Notes: a model not told the origin generated them from the sequence alone. Shown: positions 39,032-52,082, numbered from the stretch's first letter. The stretch: 64,000 nt of DNA from Zarea fungicola (GCA_900169235.1 FWCC01000331.1:1-64000), one strand, 5' to 3'. A program made the numbers and translations.

Positions 39032-40852
39032 TCAATAGAGAACTCGGGTCATAATGCAGGCTAAAATTGTTAGTCACTGTGTACCAATCGGGAGCGCTGT
39101 TGTAACCTACAGCTCAGACTCTCGAGACTTTCCGTAATGTCTTTGATTTGTTCATATCGAACGTTGCTAATATCAGCCATCAGATAAGCGACCTGCGTGT
39201 TCATTATTAGTCCGCGAAGGTCTTGCCATATACTGGGAATGCTCTACTCACGTCGCCCCGACTATCACTGATCTGCTTGTCGACATTGTGGTCTCCGAGT
39301 ATCTCGTTGACTACCGGAAACTGTTAGGAATACAGTTCACCTTTGGCAAGTGCACGCTGCTACTTACCCTTACGGAGAACACCAGGAACATTGCGGTGGA
39401 TGTAAATGACCTAAACCAGAACGGATAAGTTAAAAAAAATTAAAAAGAGGGAGCAAGTTTGCCATACTCTAGCGTGGTTTGGCTCATCAAGAGTCAGTGA
39501 ACGAAGTTGAGCTTCAGGCATATTGACGCTGCCCAGTGTGATACCCTGGTTAATGTATCGGACGAGCGCATCGCCAACTATCAGACATTAGCAAAGAAAA
39601 TATATCCTCAAGACTTGTATTTGGCTTCGTACCTTCAGCACCAATAGCTCGCTGAGCCTCTTCAGTGCTGCCTCCAATGTGAGGCGTCAGGATGACATTG
39701 CTTAGAGTTCGAAGGTCTTCGGCCCATTGGTTAAGACTGTTTGAGAAATAATCACCGTTTCCGGCAGGCTCATTCGGATAAACGTCAAGCGCAGCACCTC
39801 CGATCTTTCCTGAGCGCATGGCTCTGACCAGCGCTGGGATGTCAACGACACTGCCGCGGCTAGCATTTATCACGTAAGAACCGTCTTTCATGTGCTCAAA
39901 TTGCGTGTCCGATAGCATGCCTCGTGTCTCTGGAAGATCCGGCACATGAAGAGTCACAAAATCTGCCTCTTCCAGCAAGATTTCAAGTGTTGGAACTTGT
40001 CGGGCGGTGCCAAGCGCCATGAGAGTTACAACATCATAGTAAATCACGTTCATACCCATAGCTTCCGCCAGTACCGAGAGCTGAGAGCCAATGTGACCGT
40101 AGCCGACAATTCCTAAATTGTATCAGCAGTGCAGTTGTGTTTAAGTTAGGATGACCGCTTACCGAGAGTTTTGCCTCGAATCTCCCAGCATTTGGAGCTG
40201 ACCTTGTTCCATGTTCCGCGGTGCATCTCGTTCGAACGATCCCCCAGCTGTCTTGCAAGTGAAATAATCTCTGCAATTACAAGCTCCGCAACACTGCGAG
40301 AGTTTGCAAACGGCGAATTGAAAACTGCAATCCCATTTCGCGCAGCAAACTCGAGGTCGACTTGATTTGTTCCAATACAGAAGCAGCCAATGACAAGTAG
40401 ATTCTTCGCTTCGCGGAGGACCCGTTCGGAGAGTTTAGTCTTTGACCGAATTCCAATAACTTGAATATCGCTAATGATAGCCATTAGCAGAGGTCCTTGG
40501 CGACCTCGGGAAAGCAAGACAAGAGCAGTGGCGAGGAAGTGGCGTACCGAATCTTCTCAATTAGCTGATCTTCTGGTAAAGATGACTTGAGAGCCTCGAC
40601 TTGGTATCCCTGCCCTTTAAGGATATCACACCCGGCCTGATTAACATTCTCTAAAAGTAAAATTTTGACATCCTGGGTATTGAACGGCTTGAGCTGCTTT
40701 GGAGCACCGCGTTGAGGAAGCGACCTAGCCCAACTAGGTGGGGGTGACTGAAATGTTGCGTTGGGCGAAGTCGATAAATTCTGATCCCAGCTATTGGATA
40801 CCGATTTTCTCTGAACAGGGACACTCTTCTGAATGTCAAGCGGAGGCGTCAT
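39032..40852 (-). CDS. SER3: D-3-phosphoglycerate dehydrogenase
   Basis: First enzyme of serine synthesis: 3-phosphoglycerate + NAD to 3-phosphohydroxypyruvate. Eight exons: 40852-40548, 40470-40163, 40112-39633, 39577-39468, 39410-39368, 39310-39252, 39192-39111, 39060-39032, total 471 aa. N-terminal substrate domain with LLLENVNQAGCDIL, the NAD-binding GIVGYGHIGSQL, INASRGSVVDIPAL, LDVYPNEP, and the catalytic His in ILTPHIGGSTEEAQ. The C-terminal ACT domain (VIYIHRNVPGVLRKVNEILG) suggests serine feedback. The last 29-nt exon restores the conserved end IMTRVLY. Confidence 0.95.
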
Positions 40853-41828
40853 GATGGCAGTTGACTTATTAGGGCGAGGTTTCTCTCTCTCGTTTTTTGC
40901 TCTGTATCTTGATACAAAACTTGAGGGTTGCGTCTATTTATTACATGCTGCTTGGCCAGTAGAAGAATGATGCATGCAGGTGGAGTGGAGCTCCGATAAT
41001 GCCAGGTGCCCAATTTTTCAGCGCCGATTCAGGGCACTGGGCGGAGTATCCCTGCCGAATCCAGTGCCACGAAGATGGCAGTTTAACCCTCGAACATTAG
41101 TACTCACAGAACACAATAGCTCGGATTTAACACGGCGCCGCCTTTGTCGCTATCTAAGTAGATAATCTTCTGCCAAGTGAGTCGAAGTCAGATTCCATCA
41201 CTCTTTCTTCCCTCTAACAGTCTGCCTTTTATCGGAGGAGTGGACAATACCGCAATGAGTCAGCGCCATTGTTCTGTAAGTCTGGAAATCGACTTTACTT
41301 CTTTCGGAAATCCCGCTTCATGTCCCGCTCTCATGCTGCATACCGGTGACGGACTGACTGCTAGAGGAGAAAAAAAAGAACAGGAAAGAGTACTAATGCG
41401 GCAGTACTAACCCGGTTATCAAGGTAATACCATCGATTATTATATGACACCTATTAGTCCGATTAATGGCCAGCCTCATACCCGCAAGTTACCTATCAAT
41501 TGATAGATACAATTTAGATTACAGTCCGGAAACTTTGCATATGCTGTATCGTGAACTATCGAGAACAAAACATGTGTAATTTCCATTAGTTACTTGTTAA
41601 CTAGAAGATGCAGTAACGCTACTGCAAGAATTCTTCCGTATCCTTCCCATCCAGCAACATGTAGAGAGCCATGCATTTATTGTACGTCGCAATCCACCTT
41701 TTTGTCTTTCGTTGTTGATGAAGGCACGCTCGTGCGACGAAATGGAGCCTTTCAGCCCGCATACAGATATCATAAAGTCACAATTTCCTGCTCTGCAGAA
41801 CCTGGCAGTTTACCTCTGTAGTCGTCAC
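40853..41828. other. intergenic: SER3 promoter and NAP1 3' end
   Basis: About 980 nt. No recognised gene or clear motif. Confidence 0.5.
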
Positions 41829-43306
41829 TTAGCTCTGTTTGCATTCAGCGGCTTCTTGCTTAGGCTTTCCAGATTCGTCCTAAATTAGATTAGCATGAGG
41901 GCGAATAGAAAAGTCGGCTAACCTGGGAGCCTTACATCGTCATCTGTCTCCTCTTCCTCATCTTGATCGTCGCTGAGGTCATCCTCGTCCTCGTCCTCGT
42001 CCTCGTCGAAGTCAGCTTCATCCATATCGCCGTCATCGATTTCTTCGTAGCGAAGAGCTTCGCCAGTGAACCAGTCAACAGCACGAGGAATCAGTTTCTC
42101 CTTGATATCCTCGCCGAGGTGATAGTCTAGCTCGAGGCGCTCTTCGATCTCGGTGGCGGCATCCTCATCCTCTTCGTCGTCCTCGTCACTTGGTGGCTTG
42201 GGAGGCGAAAAGAAATTAAAGAATGACTCGGTGGGCACAGTCTTCTTGACAATTCGGGTTTGCTTAGTGTCTAATAGTGCAGAATTAGCCTCTCAGGTTC
42301 CAAGATTATGTAAACAGCTGTAACGGCTCTGGGAAGTTTACTTTTATTTCTCTGCTTCTTTGCCTCGACACGGACAGTAAGATCTTTGCTCGGAAGCCAC
42401 TCGATCTTGTCACCTTCGGCATGATCGTAGATAAAGTCACCGCCATAGCCACTTTCATTCTGATAGAAATAGGTCTTTGTCAAAGTCTTGTTGGAAAAGA
42501 AGTCGTTGGTTGAAAATTCGAAGATGAGTCTGAAGCCTGGCTCCTGTAGGTATTCCATTCGAATGTCGGTCAAGTGCTTGAGTGCGGCCTCATCTCGGTC
42601 AGTGATGATTTCGGCAAATGTCACTTGGTTCTTAAGAGCAGAGAGCCAGAATTCAGGGATACCGGCAACATTCTCTGGAATATCAAGTTTACTGCCGTCC
42701 TCATCCACCTCCGTGGCCTTAGGCTGAACCTCGAAGTTTTCATCTTCCCCAGCCTTGATTTCGTCTTCGGTAGGTTCGGTCCGGCCATTGACAATGGCAG
42801 ATCGCTTCTCGTAAAGGGGAGTGAACTTGGCAAAGTATTTCTTCTCTAGCTGAAGAACTTCTTCTTGAAACTCAGCTTCAAGCTTGGCATGATCCTTCTG
42901 GATAGCTCTGAGGCCAGAGACTCTGCGGCGAACGTTAGGTGGCAGAGATTCAATATAACCCGATGATCGACCAATAAGAGACCCAAGACGACCTTGAATC
43001 ATTTGGACGAGCTGAGGATTCTGAGCGAAGATGGAAGCAGCAGCGGCACGCTCCATGTCGTCTAACAAGAAGTATTCATTAGTAGAACAGAAAATAACAT
43101 ATCGTGTCTAATACGAACCTTCCATAATGCTCGCCACGCCAGGCTGCTGGGCTCGAGAGGAGATTGGCGCGTTTGTCGCGGGAGTGTTCTGCGGCGTACT
43201 GAAGTGGAGTTGGTAAGCATTTGCACCAGGACTGCTTTTTGCGGTGTCGCTAAGCTTACGGTGCCGTCATCTGATCAGGTCGCTTGCCTGGGATTGGTTC
43301 TGCCAT
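41829..43306 (-). CDS. NAP1: nucleosome assembly protein 1
   Basis: Histone H2A-H2B chaperone. Five exons: 43306-43260, 43198-43119, 43061-42342, 42270-41936, 41879-41829, total 410 aa. N-terminus [12 protein letters not shown], dimerisation helix with [32 protein letters not shown], the beta region [20 protein letters not shown] and [14 protein letters not shown], then an acidic tail with a run of Asp-Glu pairs coded by a trinucleotide repeat near 41981-42005. Ends [12 protein letters not shown]; no CaaX box. Confidence 0.97.
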
Positions 43307-44536
43307 TGTAGCTGAAGAGAATGAGAATGCTATCACACTGTTATAGACTACAGCTGGCGATGAAAGGACGAGGAAGGGTAGAGGAGGGGTGATGGATATG
43401 AAGAGAGAAGTGAAGGCGCCCCAAAGCGACTGGGGTTCGAAATTTGGTGGGGGGAGGGAGGGGGACTGTGTTCTGTTGTAGTGTGGAAAAATTTCCAGAG
43501 TGGGATTTTTTTTTTCGGCCTCGACCAGGTGAGAAGCTTGTTGGGCAGGTTAACTTGCCCAACTACTGCCTTACTAAGGTACCAGCCTGCCTACCTGTAT
43601 CAGTGTAGGTAAATTAGCAACCTGCTCTCATTTGTTTGCGACCCGTTTAGCCTTGCCCATTAATTAGTTTACAGATACACCGTTTAACAATTGGTTTCCG
43701 GGTTGCTGTGTTGCTGGATTTTATCAAGAGGGCTGTTCACTTTCTAGGCGCGCCTATTACACGTATGTGGAGTGCCCGGCCACTACTTCAACAAATGTAC
43801 CTAGTACTTTGTATGTAGTAACAAGTAATAAGTAGGCACCCTACTGCCTTAGGTAGCTTGCTAGGTGCATACACAGTACCTCATACCTACTAGGCACTTA
43901 GGCGGTCGCGCCTCTACTGTTGCGTGTCGCTCGCAGTCAGGAAGGACTTTTAATAGTTTTACTGTGCATATATTCGGTGTTAATTAAACCCTTTCGTGAG
44001 GATGGCGAAGATGAACTACCCTTGGATTGATCACTGTATCGCAAAGCAGATGACTCTCTCTATTGCTGCGAGTGGCGGAATGATGCTAAATACACAGCAT
44101 TAAGTACATAACATTCGTAATCGATGCTCGGAATCTTATTTATTGCCAGGAATGGGAGACAAGAATCGACCATGACGCCACTTAAAAGTGCTTTCAAACC
44201 TTGGCCACTACGTATTACCTCCGTTTTAGGTACTCACTGGTCTGGCGTTGAGCACGGAAACAAGGAGAATTGCTCTTAGAGTTTCGAATGCCTCGAAATT
44301 GAGGCAGGCCCCACAGATGCGCTGTAAAACCGTGGAGAGCTTTAAGCAAGTGCGCCAGTTCCATGCGCCTGCTCAACAATGACTCTTTCAGTTCTGGTTC
44401 GTCGCACTGTAAATCTGACGCGATAGAGGCTCTCTTCAATCTCAGCTGGTCCCAAGAAACTGGTCAAGTTCATTATTACCAAGAACGCCGACTAGAGCAA
44501 GGGAAAATGAAAACACGATTTGAATAGCCGCCAAAA
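43307..44536. promoter_or_regulatory. divergent intergenic region, NAP1 and P5B ATPase
   Basis: About 1.2 kb between divergent starts. From 43560 to 43920 it is rich in short TACCTA/TAGGTA-like words. A minus-strand open frame at 44215-44439 is followed by a gtgagt site but has no recognisable product. Confidence 0.45.
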
Positions 44537-47500
44537 ATGACCGACCGTGGGCTTCAAGATGACGAGGCACGGGCCTCCCAGCCGACATTGTATCGCCTGA
44601 ATTCCAATCAAAGCACTTCAAGTATATTTGAAGATGTAGAGATGGCACACGAAGAAGTATGATCTACTCTCTCCTAGTTCAGTTAGCAGGCTAATTCTGG
44701 ATAGCTTTACTCGGGACCAATCGCCGAGAGTTTACCTACAAGCGTCTCGGCCTTCTCGCACCGCCGCCAGCGAGCAGATTCGGCAGCTAGCTTTACATAC
44801 TATGACGATCGGCCCGATGACGACCTCCATTCTGAGAATTCAGACGGCGAGCAAGACCAGTACAGTCGCAGGCAAAGTATAGAGAGCGATCTTAACGAAA
44901 CAAGTTTCGCCATTGCGGATGACGAAGACTCTGCCGACCGCCAGTATGAGGCATCCAATGAGGACTATCTCATGCGGCGACGATCTTCCACCCATTCTCG
45001 GCTCTCTGTCCATGATCGCTTGCTGAGGCGAGACAGTGTCGCCACGGCAGGTAGCGTCCAAATGAGGGGGAGGACAAGCCAGAAAATTTACATGGCCAAC
45101 GAGGACCTTACAATTGTAATTGCGGGATTCACTACAAGCTACTGGGGTCTTGCTATGTATTTTATTCTCTGCATTTCCACTGGTGGCATTGCGTATCTGC
45201 TCCTGCGCTGGCTTCCGCGCTGGTACGTCGCTGTTCTAGGGCGAGCCACAGCGCTGCAGAGTTGTGAATGGATAGTTGTGGAAAATCAATGGGGCGAACT
45301 ATCTATTCTCTCTATCAAGTCGCAAGAATATGGCCGGCCTCTGTCTTCGGTTTTCGGTGCCTCAGAGAAACTTCTTTCCTACGGCTTGGACGACGAGAAC
45401 GACCCACTCATTGATAATCTGCGAACTCTCGAATATCGCTACGTTCGTTTCTTCTATCACCCACCGAAAGACAGGTTTATTTTATCAGCTGGTTGGAAAG
45501 ATCCGGACTGGTCGGACGTGCGACTAGTTCGTTCAGGGCTAGACGGTGATGAAAAGACACTACGAGAACAAATATTCGGCTCTAATCTCATTGATATTGA
45601 CCAGAAATCTGCTGGCAGCCTTTTAGTTGACGAAGTTCTGCATCCTTTCTACATCTTTCAGATTGCGAGCCTAATCCTTTGGTCCATGGACTCATATTAT
45701 TATTATGCCACTTGTATTTTCACCATGTCAGTTGGAAGCATTGCAGCAACCCTTGTGGAAACGAGAGCCGTAAGTTGAAGCTTCCCATCCAGCCTTGCTG
45801 ATTGTGTATAGTTCTAATTGTGGGAAAAGACAATGCGTAGGTTACGAGAGATATCTCGTTTTGAATGTGACGTCCGTGTCTTGCGAAACGGGTTCTGTAA
45901 GTTTATACTAAACCACTAAGCTCGTACCTTGTCGCATCTAAACTTTTAATAGGGAAATACGTTACATCTAGCGATCTAGTACCTGGAGACATCTACGAGC
46001 TAAGCGATCCGAATCTCACTCAGTTTCCCAGTGACAGTCTGCTTCTGAGTGGTGACTGTATCGTCAACGAAAGCATGCTTACAGGTGCGCTCAAATTCGC
46101 CAACACTAGATCAAAACTAATGGTCGAATAGGCGAATCCGTGCCAGTATCCAAACTCCCGGCCATTGACCAGACCCTGCGAGAAATGGATCTTGCTGCAT
46201 CCTCTGTTTCGCCGGAGATAGCGCGCCATTTTCTCTATTGCGGGACGAAAATTGTACGCGCCAGACGACCCCAAGAAGATCTGGATGGTGATGCCGTTGC
46301 TCTGGCGCTCGTTGTCCGAACGGGCTTCAATACCACCAAAGGTGCACTTGTGCGGTCGATGTTATTCCCTAGGCCCTCAGGTTTTAAGTTCTATCGTGAT
46401 TCATTTCGATACATAAGTGTAATGGCATTAATTGCCTTGGTCGGCTTCACTGCGTCACTTGTCAACTTCATTCGTTTGAAAATGGCATGGCATTTGATTA
46501 TCGTGCGAGCACTCGACCTTATCACAATTGTGGTCCCACCAGCACTCCCCGCGACGCTGACAATTGGTACGAACTTCGCTCTCTCTCGCCTTAAAGGGAA
46601 GCAAATATTCTGCATCAGCCCTCAGCGAGTGAACGTGGGCGGTAAGCTTGACATTATGTGTTTCGACAAGACAGGAACACTAACCGAAGATGGACTCGAT
46701 GTTCTTGGTGTTCGGGTTGTCTCAGACGATTCGAAGGCATTTGGCGAAGTTTTAACGAAGGCCAACTCTTTCGGGTCACTGGAATCTACGCAGTTGCGCC
46801 CAAGCCTAGTTCATGCTGCTCTGTATACCATGGCAACGTGCCATTCACTGAGATCTGTTGAGGGGGAGCTGGTTGGGGATCCCCTCGACTTGAAAATGTT
46901 TGAATTCACAAAATGGTCCTTCGCAGAAGGCAATCAATCAGTAGGGGACGGAGAGGATGACGAAAGCGGCCTTTCACCGTCTATTGCTAAGCCTCCTGTT
47001 GTATGTATCACTGGAATTTACGTAGAATTTCATCTAACCGTCATAGGGCCAATTGGAACTTGGAGTTCTTAAATCTTTTGAGTTCGTGTCACAACTTCGA
47101 AGAGCAAGTGTTATTGTACGCCAATTCGGTGGAAAGAGTGGTGACATATTTGTAAAAGGAGCGCCGGAAGCGATGCGTGAAATATGCCAACCAGACAGCT
47201 GTAAGTATATGCCGAATAACTTTTCAAGCATTCGCCCTCTAACTCTGATGTTTTTAGTTCCCGTGGATTATGAAGAACAACTTGCGTACTACACACACAA
47301 GGGCTATCGCGTAATTGGATGCGCCACACGCCATCTCAAGAAGCTCACTTGGATCAAGGCCCAAAAGATGACCCGGCAGGATGTTGAGAGCGATCTCCGC
47401 TTTGTTGGATTCATTATATTTGAAAACAAACTGAAGCCTAGCACAGGCCCGGTCCTGAAAGAACTGATTGAATCGAATATTAGGGCTGTGATGGTAACCG

Positions 47501-49090
47501 GCGACAACATTCTCACCGCCATCAGTGTCGCGAGAGAGTGTGGGTTATTAGAGACGCATTCGCATTGCTTTGTACCGCGTTTTATAGAAGGTAGACGCCT
47601 GCCCACCTTCTATCTCTCCGCAGGATAGCACTGACCGCTCTCTAGGCGACTCCCGAGATCCAACTGCCAAGTTGCAGTGGGATAGCATCGACAACAGCAC
47701 ATATTCACTCGACAGCGCCACACTACTTGTGAGCTCTCACGTATTTGATTTGCAATGTTAGATGCCGTTGACTAACCACCTAAACAGCCACTCATCATAC
47801 CCCAGGAAGCCGATCGATCTAACCCTTTCGACATATCAAATCATCGACATTATTCACTAGCCGTAAGTGGTGATGTTTTCCGTTGGGTTGTGGACTTTGC
47901 GCCTCCAATTGTACTGCGTCGGGTATGTGATAAGCTAAGCAACAAACCTTATAAAACGGGATTTTGGTTTAACATCGGTAGATGCTTGTTCTTGGAGATG
48001 TGTTTGCGAGAATGTCGCCAGATGAAAAGCATGAACTTGTGGAAAAACTACAAAGCATCGATTATTCCTGTGGATTCTGTGGCGATGGTGCAAATGATTG
48101 TGGAGCTTTGAAGGCGGCAGATGTTGGAATCTCTTTGTCTGAAGCAGAGGCCTCAGTGGCGGCTCCATTTACGTCCAGGGTCTTTGATATCCGTTGTGTG
48201 CTGGAGGTGATCAGGTATGGCTCTGTAGAACCTAACGACGAATTAAACTTTGAATGCTAATGCCCTACTCTAGAGAAGGCCGCGCCGCGCTTGTCACAAG
48301 TTTCAGCTGCTTCAAATATATGAGCCTATACTCCGCCATTCAGTTTACGTCTGTGAGTTTTCTTTACGCGAAGGCGTCAAATCTGGGCGATTTTCAGTTC
48401 TTGTTTATAGATTTGCTTCTCATCCTGCCAATTGCGATCTTCATGGGGTGGTCAGGTCCCGCTGGGGTGCTTCATACGAAGCGACCAATTTCAGGACTGG
48501 TCTCTCGAAAGGTCTTGACGCCACTTCTTGGCCTTATGGTAATCTGTGTTGCCATTCAAGGTATTGCATACGTCACTGTCCGCGAGCAGCCTTGGTATAT
48601 CCCGCCGATCATTGGCCATGACGAGTCGGACATTAAGAACTCAGAAAATACGTCACTATTCCTGGCATCTTGTTTTGAATACGTATTTTCAGGTGTAATT
48701 TTTAACGCTGGCCCCCCATTTAGAGAAAGAACTGCTCAAAATTGTTCGTGTTAATTCATCTCTTGCTTGCGAGAACCCAATGCTGACCTAGACACAGGGC
48801 CATTTATTTTGACAATATTTTTGTCACTTGCGGTTATACTCTTTATGGTGATTGGATCGTCACAGTGGCTTACTACGGTAATGGAGCTCACTTGGATGTC
48901 GTGGGATTACAAGCTGTTTTTGGTGGGACTAGGAGGCTTATATCTGGGAGCGGCTTGGTTATTTGAAAGGCATGTGGCAGTCCCGCTATCTAAAGCTTTT
49001 GGACAAATGAAGGTTGCGGCCACGGGAAAAACGAAGCAGAGAAAGCAGTACAAGCAGATACAGAGTGAGCTGCGCGCTGCTGTGATGTAG
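44537..49090 (+). CDS. YPK9: P5B-type cation ATPase (Ypk9/ATP13A2 family)
   Basis: Vacuolar or late endosomal P5B ATPase; ATP13A2 exports polyamines from lysosomes. Twelve exons: 44537-44656, 44705-45769, 45830-45896, 45953-46084, 46132-47000, 47047-47200, 47258-47590, 47646-47728, 47788-47922, 47982-48214, 48274-48743, 48792-49090, total 1319 aa. Acidic N-terminus, then a membrane hairpin, actuator motif [10 protein letters not shown], the P5B-specific [16 protein letters not shown] in TM4, phosphorylation motif [14 protein letters not shown] near residue 640, [24 protein letters not shown] and [19 protein letters not shown]. Helices at the C-terminus end in a basic tail. The PPALP motif separates it from the ER P5A type (PPELP). 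Confidence 0.96.
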
Positions 49091-49969
49091 TGTGCATTGC
49101 GGCAGATCTGAGAATGCTGCATATTCAAATCACGCAAATTTTAGTCAGAACCATTTTGGATTTGTTTCCTTGGCGCGCTACCTTCTCGTCTGTTCTTTAA
49201 AGGCGGTTACCCTCTTAGATTAGTGGTCTGAGCTAATATAGCATAAAGTAGACGCGCTTTCCATGAGGCGCCACAAATGGTCAATGTCTCTTGTTCCTCA
49301 AGGGTGGAATGGTGGGTTCAGCTCGACTACGAAAGCTACGACTGCGTCAATAAGGTTGAATTGCGTCCCGGTAGCCCATGAACTGATCCTAACTTGTTGC
49401 CATAAGGTCTATTTTACCACATCTGCTCTCGAGCCAATAAAGACTATGAGCTCACAATGCCGAGGACTGCTGGCCTTTGCTTTTTGCGCGCACCGAGCAC
49501 TCCCATATGACTTCACAAAGAGTTTGCCATGCGGCTTGGGTTTTCGCCGGGGGGACCATGCCTTCTGCAGATTTGTTTAGCTGCAGAAGACCATAGAAGA
49601 AGGTCTTTGGAGATAAGTTTCGCTGTCACAGTCGTCGCTACTAAGCTGCATTGGTAAGCATTGGCTATCGTCAATACAGAAATGAAGTACGGTTTTGCCT
49701 AGTGAAAGGGTATGGGGATGATGCGTCAATGCTGTGTAACAGCTGGTAAGTATATTCTATGGTCGCTTCCGAGACTTTCACCGAGGTAGAGGTAGCAAGT
49801 AGAGAGTTTGCCATCAGTTATTTTCAGAATGCCAGCCAGCAACTGAGCAGAGCTACTGCGGTATACATATCCCTCTTCAACTTGGTTGATCGATGGTTTT
49901 ATTGCAACAAAAATACACCGTATTGATACACTAGCTCCCCTGTAAACCAGCTCTGCCCTGTTCCGTCCC
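49091..49969. other. gene-free stretch with overlapping inverted repeats
   Basis: About 880 nt between the P5B stop and the complex I subunit stop. Apart from the hairpin cluster at 49562-49607 I see no structured or coding element. Confidence 0.45.
49562..49607. repeat. overlapping inverted repeats
   Basis: A perfect 9-bp inverted repeat, cttctgcag / ctgcagaag, arms 49562-49570 and 49581-49589, loop 10 nt. The right arm overlaps a second inverted repeat, aagacc / ggtctt, arms 49587-49592 and 49602-49607, loop 9 nt. The two stems are mutually exclusive. Confidence 0.8.
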
Positions 49970-50374
49970 TCAATGATCCCAAGGATGCTTTAAGCCCATC
50001 AAAACCGGTCCTGCCAAGGAAAGATTAGCAATTATTGGTAATAAGGCGAACCACCCGGTATCATGGTTGCTGTTCGGTCGATTGCTGGAAAGCCCTACCA
50101 TCTTTCTTCGCTCTGTACATTAACTGTAAATGACACATCGGTTAGCAACTGTTCCTCGTGCAAAGACGGTAGCCATTTCCGGGCACTCTTACCCAAAACC
50201 ACATGCCAGCTCCAAGGGCAGTGGCAGTTAAACGGTAGATTGGAGCCACATGGGGCACGGGAGGCTTGGGGGGTCCCATGTTCGGCACTGAGGTTCTTTG
50301 CGCAATATGTTTTCTCGATTGCAGGGTCGGGTAGAACGTAGCTTGAACGAAATGTTGTATTGGGATGTAACCAG
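49970..50374 (-). CDS. NDUFB2: complex I subunit NDUFB2-like, 5' end incomplete
   Basis: Small membrane-arm accessory subunit of mitochondrial NADH:ubiquinone oxidoreductase. Three exons are supported: 50374-50193, 50123-50099, 50010-49970. Together they read a basic, presequence-like stretch (QSRKHIAQRTS), then KPPVPHVAPIYRLTATALGA, GMWFWLMYRAKKDGPVLMG and the end LKHPWDH, a strong match to the family's membrane helix and the conserved PVxxGxxHPW end. The frame enters from an upstream exon through acceptor cttgcag at 50375. The first exon is not resolved: possible starts are Met at 50465 (needs a 39-nt intron) or 50543 (donor near 50487). The gene is easily missed because each exon is small. 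Confidence 0.8.
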
Positions 50375-50988
50375 CTGCAAGATACACCGTCGTAAGTCAA
50401 TCAGATGCGATACAATGCGAAAGATTATCGTTTGCTGGTATCGTGCTTGTTGAAGCTGTCTTCATTCGTTCGGCACGTAGATGAATTTTGGCACGTAGAC
50501 CATGACTAAGCAGGCTCTCTTCCACTCTACCGAGTGCCGACATAAAGTTGTCGACCTCCAAGCATTGCCCAGTTCATTCTCAATCAATCAGGTGGCGACT
50601 TATGCTAAAGAAATATTTGCGTTAAATTAAATACTTTCTATTGCGAAATATAATCGAATATACGATATAGCTTGCCAGAGTTTGTAGCAACAAAACACGT
50701 GAACACAGGACTACCAACACTGCTTAGTATGGATGGAGTGGATGCCTACCACTCCAGACACGGTGGCTCACAGGAGTCACTCAACCACTCTCCCCACTCA
50801 CTGCTCCTGTCCAGTTCAACACTCTTGTTACTGCGTCGCAGGATTTGACATACCAACTCTTTCAATTGTCAGAAAATTTTGGCAGCCGGAAACTTAGCTC
50901 CGCCTATTTTGTTTCACTCTACAAGTACAACCCTCGACACTGTCGAGCAAGGAGCATTCGTGAACATAGTCACAACAAGACAATCACA
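50375..50988. promoter_or_regulatory. divergent region: complex I subunit 5' end and UBC6 promoter
   Basis: Should hold the missing first exon of the complex I gene and the two promoters. Candidate first exons lie at 50414-50465 or around 50487-50543. Confidence 0.4.
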
Positions 50989-52082
50989 ATGAGTACTCGC
51001 TCACCTACGATTAGAAGGATTTGTACGTAGGATCAAATTCTCCCTTCTCTCTTACTATTGATGGCGCCCAATTTTATTTACTCCGCAGTTCGAGTGTTAA
51101 ACATGTTCCTCCTTTGCCCGACTACTTGTACTGGCTTGCGCATTTACTCATGTGTTCGATCTAGTACGTGAGGCCGCCGAGATCTCCAACTCGCCATCCC
51201 CGGACTATAATGCACAGCCCTTGGAGACTGATCTCTTTGAATGGCACTTTACCCTTCGCGGACCACCCAACTCCGTATACAGCGAAGGGATCTATCATGG
51301 CCGCATAGTACTCCCTCCCACGTATCCGCTCCGCCCTCCAATGTTTCGCTTTACCACACCCAACGGGCGTTTTGAAGCCAACCGTGAAATTTGTCTCAGT
51401 ATAAGTGGTCACCACGAAGAGACTTGGCAGCCGGCATGGGGCGTCCGAACAGCACTTGTAGCGTAAGTACTGGCCTTTTTTCTATTGGAAGAATCTCCAT
51501 TTCCGTCACCTCCATTAATGCTCCTAATCGGGAAGGCTTCGTAGCTTCATGGAAACGGAAGCGCGTGGCCAGCTGGGCGGATTGGAAGCCACGGATGAAG
51601 TGCGTCAGCGCTTAGCAAAGCAGTCCGGCGCTTGGACCTGCGCAATATGTGCAAAATCCAATACAGAAATCATCAAGGCTTGCGAAGAGCGTTGCGAAGA
51701 AACCGAAAACCGTGTCCCAGAGCCTGCTATTCCGCAGGAACTTGCGCTAAGTTGGAAAGACGATCTTCAAGCGAAAAATTTAACCGACGACGAAAGCTTT
51801 CAGATAAAAAAAGAAGACGACTGTGACCTTGCTGAAGGGTTTGTACAAACAGTTCAACAACCTCCATCAAGCGCTTCCCCAGCTGTACCATTCAGCTCAC
51901 CAGTCACATCAAGTCACGACACGGCGCAAAATGGCACATCCATTCAATCACACGGAAGACCAATTCCAGCAACAAATGGCCAAGCCCCAGATGAAGCAAC
52001 TTCACTGTGGATAGATAGGGCTATTGTTGTTCTCGTTGTTCTACTAGTTGCGCTACTGATGAAGCTTTTTCTTGGCTTATAG
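50989..52082 (+). CDS. UBC6: ER tail-anchored ubiquitin-conjugating enzyme E2 Ubc6
   Basis: E2 of ER-associated degradation, working with Doa10. Three exons: 50989-51022, 51165-51462, 51536-52082, total 292 aa. UBC fold: PSPDYNAQPLETDLFEWHFT, PPNSVYSEGIYHGRIVLPPT, and the catalytic Cys in NREICLSISGHHEETWQPAWG-type motif. A Ser/Gln-rich linker leads to a C-terminal membrane anchor (AIVVLVVLLVALLMKLFLGL), the tail anchor typical of Ubc6. Intron 1 is 142 nt, long for this window; a second small exon inside it is possible but not needed. Convergent with TFC3, stops 260 nt apart. Confidence 0.95.

Noticed and set aside
41975..42005. Trinucleotide repeat near the NAP1 end as a separate repeat locus
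   Set aside because: It simply encodes the acidic tail expected in NAP1.
43560..43920. TACCTA/TAGGTA-rich patch as a mobile element or satellite
   Set aside because: No unit of constant length, no terminal repeats and no ORF; only short-word enrichment.
44215..44648. Minus-strand frames with possible gtgagt and gtaata donors, antisense to the start of the P5B gene
   Set aside because: The candidate intron is too short (about 34 nt), no family is recognised, and one frame is antisense to P5B exon 1.
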